From a bacterium (lineage in GTDB: Bacteria > Krumholzibacteriota > Krumholzibacteriia > LZORAL124-64-63), in assembly GCA_016712675.1 (NCBI GenBank), contig JADJQR010000001.1, positions 1,116,001-1,180,000 of the forward strand: a stretch of DNA of 64,000 bases. Reading direction: 5' to 3'. The position numbers and the translations under genes were made by a program. The notes beneath the pieces are model-generated. The model was not told the origin of the DNA, ran no database searches, and saw nothing but the letters and a program-made list of their open reading frames with translations. Below, piece by piece: positions 58,372 to 64,000 of the stretch; position 1 is the stretch's first letter, and each line of letters begins with the position of its first letter.

Positions 58372-59060
58372 GCGGCGGCCTCCGCCCGCAACCGGCCGTC
58401 GACCAGCAGCCAGCTGCGGTCGGCGCGCGCGGCCAGCTCGCGCGAGTGCGTGACGTAGAGCAGGGCGCCGCCCTCCTGCCGCGTCAGGTCCAGCAGGAGG
58501 TCCATGACCTCGCGGCCCGTGCGGTCGTCGAGGCTGCCAGTCGGTTCGTCGGCCAGCACGAGGGCCGGCCCGCGCAGCAGGGCCCGGCAGAGGGCCACCC
58601 GCTGCTGCTCGCCGCCCGAGAGGCGGCCGACGGCATCGCCCGCGCGATCCAGCAGGCCGACGCGCCCGAGCAGCCGGTCGGCCCGTTCATGCGTGCGGGC
58701 ATGGTCGTCGCCGGCGATCCAGCCGGGCAGCGCCACGTTCTCGCGCAGGCTCAGGTGCGGCAACAGGTGGAAGAACTGGAAGACCAGCCCGACGTGGTCG
58801 CGGCGCAGTCGCGTGCGCGCCTCTTCGCCGGCGGTGCCCAGGTCGTGGCCGACCAGCACGACCCGCCCGGCCGTGGGCACCGCGATGCCCGCCGCCACGT
58901 GCAGCAGCGTCGACTTGCCGCTGCCGCTGCGGCCGACCAGCGCCACGGCCTCGCCGCGGCCCAGCCGCAGGTCCACGCCGTCCAGGACCGTGCGACCGGC
59001 GCCGCGGTCGGCGTCCCAGGTCATGCCGATGGCTTCGAGACTGAGGATATCGTCGCCCAC
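58368..59060 (-). CDS. ABC transporter ATPase (LolD/MacB type)
   Basis: 230 aa from a GTG with AGGAGGGG upstream. Walker A VALVGRSGSGKSTLLHVAAG, Q-loop LVFQFFHLLPHLS, signature RLSGGEQQRVALCRALL, Walker B LVLADEPTGSLD and H-loop VTHSRELAARAD are complete. It is the first gene of the reverse-strand ATPase, permease, AttH operon. This class powers mechanotransmission or lipoprotein-type transporters instead of classic importers. Confidence 0.95.
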   Translation of the reverse strand: MGDDILSLEAIGMTWDADRGAGRTVLDGVDLRLGRGEAVALVGRSGSGKSTLLHVAAGIAVPTAGRVVLVGHDLGTAGEEARTRLRRDHVGLVFQFFHLLPHLSLRENVALPGWIAGDDHARTHERADRLLGRVGLLDRAGDAVGRLSGGEQQRVALCRALLRGPALVLADEPTGSLDDRTGREVMDLLLDLTRQEGGALLYVTHSRELAARADRSWLLVDGRLRAEAAA

Positions 59061-59337
59061 CGTCCGCCCCTCCTGTCGCTTCGGCGCCGCCGGGCGCCGC
59101 GCTGCAGCGACCGGCCTACCCGCCCATGGTCGCGTCGGACGCGCCCGGCGTCCAGCGGCCAGACGCCCGGGCCGCCGCGACGGCCGGTCGGGACGGATTG
59201 ACGCGCAGGCGCCCGGCATGGGACACTCGGCGGGCGACGGACGGTCTCGACCGTGTATGCCGGGGTCGGATCGCCGACGCCCGGGACGCGGTCCGGGGAC
59301 CGGGGAACCGGCCCGAACGTGCCCGGGAGCAAGCACG

Positions 59338-61125
59338 ATGACCCTGGACATGGCGATCGTTCTGGCCCTGGTGGCCGCCGCGGTGGCGCTGTTCGTCACC
59401 GAACGGCTGCGCGTCGACCTGGTCGCCGTCCTGTTGATGACCGCCCTGATGCTGACCGGGATCATTACGCCCGAGCAGGGCATTGCCGGCTTCGCCAACC
59501 CGGCCACGGTGACCGTCGCGGCCATGTTCGTGATCTCGGCCTCGCTCTCGCGCACGGGCGCGGTCGCCGTGCTCGGTCGGGCCTCGGCCTGGGTGTTTGC
59601 GCGCAACCTGTGGGCCGGGCTGTTCGTGATGATGGTCAGTGTCGGGCTGCTCTCGGCGTTCATGAACAACACGCCGGTCGTGGCCATCTTCATGCCGATC
59701 ATGCTGTCGGTCGCCTCCGCCATCCGGATCAGCCCCTCGAAGCTCCTGATGCCGTTGTCGTTCGCCGCGATCTTCGGCGGTGTCTGCACGCTGATCGGCA
59801 CCTCGACCAACCTGCTGGTGAGCTCGATCACCGAGCGCGCAGGTTTCGCGCCGTTCGGCATGTTCGAACTCACCCGCTACGGCGTGGTCGTTTTCGGCGT
59901 CGGCACGCTCTACATGCTGGTCGTCGCCCGCTGGATCCCGAGTCGGCGCCAGGTCCAGGATCCGACCCGCGAGTACGGCATGGGACGCTACATGACCGAG
60001 ATCGAGGTGCTCGACGACGCCCGCTCGCTCGGCATGCCCCTGGCGGAAAGTCCCCTGGTGCGTGAACTGGCGGTGGAGGTCCTCGAGATCAACCGCGACG
60101 GCCAGCGTCTGGTCCTTCCGCACGGGCGGACCCTCCTGCAGGCCGGCGACCTCCTGCGCGTGATCTGCGACGTCGACCGCATCAAGTCGCTGGCCGAACG
60201 CCAGGGCATACGGCTCAAGCCGCGGCGGTCGGGGACGTCGGCGGCGGAGCCGGATGCCAGCGTGCTGGTCGAAGCCGTCGTGGCGCCCGGCTCGGAGCTG
60301 GTGGGCGAGACGCTGAAATCGGCCAATTTCCGCAGCACGTTCGGCGCCAACGTCGTGGCCCTGCGCCACAGAGGCGCCGAGCTCCACGAGAAGCTCGGCA
60401 GCACGGTGCTGCTTGGTGGCGATGTTCTGCTGATCGAGGTCGACCGCGAGCATCTGAACATCCTGCGCAATCATGAGGCCTTCGTGATGATCAGCGAGGT
60501 GGCCCAGCCGGAGTTCGTCCGCCGGAAGGCGCTGCTGGCGACTGCGATCGTGGCTGCCGTGGTGCTGACGGCCGCCCTGGGCGTCCTTCCGATCCTGGTG
60601 AGCGCCGTGGCCGGCGCCGCGCTCCTGATCCTGACGGGCTGCCTCCACGTCGAGGAGGCCTACCACGCCATCGACTGGAAGGTGATCTTCCTGCTGGCCG
60701 GCGCCCTCAGCCTGGGTGTGGCCCTCGAGAGCAGCGGGGCCGCGCACCTTTTGTCGGAGATGCTGATCCGGACCGCAGCGACGCTGGGACCGGTGGCCGT
60801 GGTTTCGGCGCTTTACCTGGTGACGACGATCCTGACCGAAGTCATGTCCAACAACGCGACCGCGGTGCTCATGGCGCCGATCGCCATCGGTGCCGCCGGG
60901 ATCATGAACGTGGACCCGCGCCCGCTGCTGATGGCCGTCACGTTCGCCGCCTCGGCCAGCTTCGCCACGCCGGTCGGCTACCAGACCAACGCGATGATCT
61001 ACGGCGTGGGCAAGTACCGTTTCCGCGACTTCCTGCGCATCGGCGGGCCGCTGAACTTCTTGCTCTGGCTGCTGGCGTCGTGGCTGATCCCCGTGATCTG
61101 GCCGCTGACGCCGCTCGGCGGCTGA
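59338..61125 (+). CDS. SLC13/DASS-family transporter with two RCK_C domains
   Basis: 595 aa. Eleven or so transmembrane helices in two halves flank a cytoplasmic insert. The first half has VVAIFMPIMLSVASAIRISPSKLLMPLSFAAIFGGVCTLIGTSTNLLVS, the SNT motif of SLC13 transporters; the second has TEVMSNNATAVLMAPIAIG and FAASASFATPVGYQTNAMIYG. The insert (about 215-400) is two TrkA-C/RCK_C-like ligand domains (ARSLGMPLAESPLVRELAVEVLEI, AGDLLRVICDVDRI). Relatives carry dicarboxylates, sulfate or other anions with Na+. Its 277-bp upstream gap shows no clear promoter. Confidence 0.93.
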   Translation: MTLDMAIVLALVAAAVALFVTERLRVDLVAVLLMTALMLTGIITPEQGIAGFANPATVTVAAMFVISASLSRTGAVAVLGRASAWVFARNLWAGLFVMMVSVGLLSAFMNNTPVVAIFMPIMLSVASAIRISPSKLLMPLSFAAIFGGVCTLIGTSTNLLVSSITERAGFAPFGMFELTRYGVVVFGVGTLYMLVVARWIPSRRQVQDPTREYGMGRYMTEIEVLDDARSLGMPLAESPLVRELAVEVLEINRDGQRLVLPHGRTLLQAGDLLRVICDVDRIKSLAERQGIRLKPRRSGTSAAEPDASVLVEAVVAPGSELVGETLKSANFRSTFGANVVALRHRGAELHEKLGSTVLLGGDVLLIEVDREHLNILRNHEAFVMISEVAQPEFVRRKALLATAIVAAVVLTAALGVLPILVSAVAGAALLILTGCLHVEEAYHAIDWKVIFLLAGALSLGVALESSGAAHLLSEMLIRTAATLGPVAVVSALYLVTTILTEVMSNNATAVLMAPIAIGAAGIMNVDPRPLLMAVTFAASASFATPVGYQTNAMIYGVGKYRFRDFLRIGGPLNFLLWLLASWLIPVIWPLTPLGG

Positions 61126-61166
61126 GCCGCCGATTGCCACACGACATCCTCACCCGGGGGGTTGCC

Positions 61167-62990
61167 ATGGCCGGAACGACAGCCCGTCCGATCCTGCCGA
61201 GGCCGGTTGTCACGGCCCTGCTCGCGGTTTGCTCCACGCTCGTCCTGGTGGCCGGCCCTGTCTGTGCGGATGCCGTCCCGGTGGCGCTGGTCGAGGCGGC
61301 TCCGGGACGGTGGGAGCTCCAGCGGGGTGGCGCGCCTTGGTTCATCCAGGGTGCCGGCGGTGACGGCCCGAAGGATCTCCTGGCCGCGTCCGGCGCGAAC
61401 ACCTTCCGCACCTGGGGCGTGGGGCCCGACCTCGGGCGGCAGCTCGACGAGGCACAGCGTCTGGGACTGGCGGTGGTGGTCGGCCACTGGCTTGGCCATG
61501 AGCGCCACGGCTTCGACTACCACGACGCCGCCAGCCTGGCGCAGCAGCGTGAGCGCGTGCGCAGCGATGTGCTGGCATACCTGGACCATCCTGCCGTGCT
61601 GCTGTGGGCGGTCGGCAACGAGATGGAGGGCTTCGCCGCAGGCGATGACCCGGCCATCTGGGCGCACGTGCAGGACATCGCCGCCATGATCAAGGAGCTG
61701 GATCCACACCACCCGGTGATGACCGTCACGGCCGAGATCGGCGGCGGCCGCGTGCGCGCCGTCCACGCGCTCTGCCCTTCGATCGACATCATGGGCATCA
61801 ACTCCTACGGCGGGCTGCCGTCGGTGCCGGCGCGCTATCGTGAACTCGGGGGCACGAAGCCCATCATCATCACCGAGTTCGGCCCGCCCGGCGTCTGGGA
61901 GATCGGCCTGACCCCCTACGGTGCCCCGCCCGAGCTGACCAGCACCGCGAAGGCGGCGATCTACCGCGACGCGTACACGGCCGGCTGCCTCCAGGCGCAG
62001 GGGCTGTGCCTGGGCGGTTTCGCCTTCACCTGGGGCGCCAAGCTGGAGGCCACCGCGACCTGGTACTGCATGTTCCTGCCGACCGGCGAGAAGCTCGGTG
62101 CCGTCGACGCGATGACCGAGGTGTGGAGCGGCCACCCGCCGCGCGACCTGTGTCCGGAGATCCGGTCGTTCCGGACCGCCGGGCCGGACATCGTCCAGCC
62201 GGGCGACACGGTCCACGTCGAGCTCGAGGTGGTCGATCCAGAGGGCGCCGCGGTCGATGCGCGCTGGAGCGTCCTGACCGAGGTGTCGGAGTACCTGACC
62301 GGCGGCGACGTGCCGCCCGCGCCGCTGGAGCTCGAGGGGATCGTGCGCGACGCCTCGCAGCGCGGCGCGACGCTGGTCATGCCCGGCGGCGGCCTCTATC
62401 GGCTGTACCTGACGGTCCGCGACGGGACGGGCGGCGCGGCGACGGCGAGCGTCCCGCTGAAGGTCGAGGGCCCGCCGGGCGGCACGCGGATCAAGTTGCC
62501 CCTGGCCGTCTATGCGGACGGCGCGCCGCAGCCGTGGGTCGCGTCCGGGTGGATGGGCGGGACGGACGCGCTGGCGCTCGATCCGGCATCCACCGTCCAG
62601 CCCCGCAGCGGTCCGACCTGCCTCGAGGTGCGCTATGACGCGCCCGGGATGTGGGTGGGCGTGGCCTGGCAGCACCCCGCGAACGACTGGGGCGACCTGC
62701 CGGGCGGCTACGACCTGACCGGCGCGCGCCGCCTGACCTTCTGGGCGCGTGGTGCCGAGGGTGGCGAGAAGCTGGACTTCGGCGTCGGACTGCTGGGCCG
62801 CGACCGCAGACATGGCGACTCGGTGCGCGTCGAGCGCAAGGGCGTGAAGCTCAAGCGCGAGTGGAAGCAGTACAGCATAGACCTCGAGGGCCAGGATCTG
62901 ACGCGGATCAAGACGCCCTTCGTGTGGTCGCTGGCCGGGAGGGGACGGCCGCTGACGTTCTATCTGGACGACGTGCTGTTCGAACCGTGA
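61167..62990 (+). CDS. Secreted TIM-barrel glycoside hydrolase with C-terminal carbohydrate-binding-like domain
   Basis: 607 aa. The start at 61167 follows GGGGGG; an upstream in-frame start would hide the signal peptide (VVTALLAVCSTLVLVAGPVCADA). Residues about 45-330 form a GH2/GH5-like (clan A) barrel: acid/base Glu152 after Asn (VGNEMEGFA) and nucleophile Glu237 (ITEFGPPG), with FIQGAGGDGPKDLLAASGANTFRTWGVG at the first strands. The middle is an Ig-like domain (VQPGDTVHVELEVVDPEG). The last about 150 residues (LTFWARGAEGGEKLDFGVGL, YSIDLEGQDLTRI, LTFYLDDVLFEP) resemble CBM11/CIA30-type jelly rolls. Substrate likely a beta-glycan. Confidence 0.85.
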   Translation: MAGTTARPILPRPVVTALLAVCSTLVLVAGPVCADAVPVALVEAAPGRWELQRGGAPWFIQGAGGDGPKDLLAASGANTFRTWGVGPDLGRQLDEAQRLGLAVVVGHWLGHERHGFDYHDAASLAQQRERVRSDVLAYLDHPAVLLWAVGNEMEGFAAGDDPAIWAHVQDIAAMIKELDPHHPVMTVTAEIGGGRVRAVHALCPSIDIMGINSYGGLPSVPARYRELGGTKPIIITEFGPPGVWEIGLTPYGAPPELTSTAKAAIYRDAYTAGCLQAQGLCLGGFAFTWGAKLEATATWYCMFLPTGEKLGAVDAMTEVWSGHPPRDLCPEIRSFRTAGPDIVQPGDTVHVELEVVDPEGAAVDARWSVLTEVSEYLTGGDVPPAPLELEGIVRDASQRGATLVMPGGGLYRLYLTVRDGTGGAATASVPLKVEGPPGGTRIKLPLAVYADGAPQPWVASGWMGGTDALALDPASTVQPRSGPTCLEVRYDAPGMWVGVAWQHPANDWGDLPGGYDLTGARRLTFWARGAEGGEKLDFGVGLLGRDRRHGDSVRVERKGVKLKREWKQYSIDLEGQDLTRIKTPFVWSLAGRGRPLTFYLDDVLFEP

Positions 62991-64000
62991 GCCGCCGCCG
63001 GCGCCCGCTGCGTGGCCTCGGCCCCGTCGCTCAGCCCGTCCTCGCCGGCCTCCTCGTCGAGTGGACGCACCAGGAACGTCTGCTCGAGGAACTCCAGCTT
63101 CAGCTCGAGCTCGTTGTTACGGATGCGGTTCAGCTTTGTCGCCGGCAGGGGGCGCCATTCGGACGTGACCACGGCAAGGTCGTCACGCAGGCGCCAACGT
63201 CGCTCGTAGCTCCTTCCTGAGATCTCTCGCACGGCGGCGATCTGTCCCGGGGTGAACCAGTCGCGATCCAGCCCGCGCGCCACCACCGCGGGGTCCACGT
63301 GCCAGAGTCCAAGCTGCGAGCGGTCGATGACCGCGAGGATCTCGCGAGTTCCCAGCTTCGTGCCGCGCTTGAGATCGCGCTGCAGCCTCTCGCTGTTGAC
63401 CCGCGTGCGGTCGCGCAGCTGGTGCAGGCCGGGGTCGGTGATCCCCTCGCCGGCGAGCTTCTCGATCACGGCGGCATCGACGCGATAGGAGACGTCGCGG
63501 TACACGTGTCGGTCGAACACGTTCTCGACCACGAACAGCAGCACGAAGGCCGTCACCCCGGCCACCAGGGGCGTAGTCACCCAGCCGAGCGAGATCTCGC
63601 CCAGCGCTCCGTAGCGGATGCCCTTGCCGCCCTTGAGAAGCCCGATGCCGATGATGGCGCCGACCACGGCCTGGCTGCTGCTGACCGGCACCAAGGGGAA
63701 GGTCGGAAGCCCGCGGCTGGCCAGGAAGTGCTCAAGCCCTTCGGAGGCGAACAGGAACAGCGTGATCGAGTGCGCCAACACGACGACCAGCGCAGCCAGC
63801 GGGGACAGATGCAGCAGGCCACTGCCAACCGTCTTCATCACCCGCTCCGAATAGGTGAAGACGCCGACGGCGATCGCCAGGCCGCCGAGGGCGAACAACT
63901 GCTGGGCGCCGGTGATGGCCAGACCCAGCACGTGTAGCTCGCGGAAGGGATTGTCGGGCACGAAGACGCCGACGACGTTCGCGATGTTGTTCGCGCCCAG
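62960..64000 (-). CDS. PiT-family inorganic phosphate transporter (5' end outside window)
   Basis: 347 codons are visible; the N-terminal part lies beyond the window. LGANNIANVVG at the edge is the PiT signature (GANDxANxxG type), followed by transmembrane helices (LFALGGLAIAVGVFTYSERVMKTVG, LSPLAALVVVLAHSITLFLFA, VPVSSSQAVVGAIIGIGLLKGG, TTPLVAGVTAFVLLFVVENVF). It imports phosphate with H+ or Na+. About 170 residues after the last helix form a hydrophilic winged-helix-like extension (TDPGLHQLRDRTRVNSERLQ, LWHVDPAVVARGL) not found in ordinary PiT. The stop lies inside the convergent glycoside-hydrolase gene (31-bp overlap). Confidence 0.9.
   Translation of the reverse strand: MGANNIANVVGVFVPDNPFRELHVLGLAITGAQQLFALGGLAIAVGVFTYSERVMKTVGSGLLHLSPLAALVVVLAHSITLFLFASEGLEHFLASRGLPTFPLVPVSSSQAVVGAIIGIGLLKGGKGIRYGALGEISLGWVTTPLVAGVTAFVLLFVVENVFDRHVYRDVSYRVDAAVIEKLAGEGITDPGLHQLRDRTRVNSERLQRDLKRGTKLGTREILAVIDRSQLGLWHVDPAVVARGLDRDWFTPGQIAAVREISGRSYERRWRLRDDLAVVTSEWRPLPATKLNRIRNNELELKLEFLEQTFLVRPLDEEAGEDGLSDGAEATQRAPAAAHGSNSTSSR

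Noticed and set aside
59061-59337. Promoter around TTGACG upstream of the SLC13 gene
   Set aside because: The hexamer has no acceptable -10 at 16-18 bp spacing.

Overview
The window is about 64 kb of high-GC (roughly 70% by eye) bacterial chromosome, densely packed with about 50 genes in short, often overlapping operons. No rRNA, tRNA, insertion sequence, prophage or CRISPR array was recognised. MlaE/F/D homologues, Spy/CpxP-type periplasmic proteins, a beta-barrel-like protein ending in Phe, a lipoprotein and a flagellin point to a diderm, probably flagellated organism. The gene content (selB, DUF1385, high GC, TolB-propeller amidohydrolase, secreted Cys-containing proteins) fits a lineage around the FCB superphylum or candidate phyla such as Krumholzibacteriota/Eisenbacteria. 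That placement is inference only.

Layout: (1) 1-2.1 kb, an envelope-stress cassette: Spy-like protein, ECF sigma, zinc-finger anti-sigma, membrane-anchored Spy-like sensor. (2) 2.3-14.5 kb, mostly housekeeping: TPR lipoprotein, rho, rpmE, DUF1385 protein, prfA, prmC, murA, a reverse-strand GT4 glycosyltransferase, then selB-ispG. (3) 14.6-17.8 kb, an HD-GYP c-di-GMP phosphodiesterase facing an NFACT/RqcH-like protein and a small outer-membrane protein. (4) 18-26 kb, yicC-gmk, then a block of two PH-domain membrane proteins, a pirin and a lone flagellin with a sigma-28-type promoter, then rpoZ-coaBC-family 4 uracil-DNA glycosylase. (5) 26-38 kb, a very large TolB-propeller amidohydrolase, DUF4112 protein, O-methyltransferase, speA, serine hydrolase, secreted prolyl oligopeptidase and a second methyltransferase. 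(6) 38.5-41 kb, dnaB (with DnaA-box-like sites upstream) and an MBL hydrolase. (7) 41-48.3 kb, one co-directional run: mlaE-mlaF-mlaD, a ferritin-like di-iron protein, a TPR-CHAT protease, an ECF sigma factor and a membrane protein that looks like its anti-sigma. (8) 48.4-64 kb, leuS, a small secreted protein, a penicillin-acylase-family Ntn hydrolase, an AttH/ABC exporter operon, an SLC13/RCK transporter, a secreted glycoside hydrolase and a partial PiT phosphate transporter.

The most interesting arrangement is the TPR-CHAT/ECF sigma/anti-sigma triad. The three reading frames overlap by 4 bp each, and the predicted topology places the CHAT protease domain and the anti-sigma sensor domain in the same extracytoplasmic compartment. 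It recalls the TPR-CHAT protease/anti-sigma/sigma logic of type III-E CRISPR (Craspase), but with no CRISPR and with the protease outside the cytoplasm. Other signals worth a look are a perfect sigma-28 -10 box before the flagellin, a repeated use of strong hairpins without U-tracts at gene ends, a 534-bp hairpin-rich leader before the Ntn hydrolase, DnaA boxes before dnaB, and two apparently leaderless genes.
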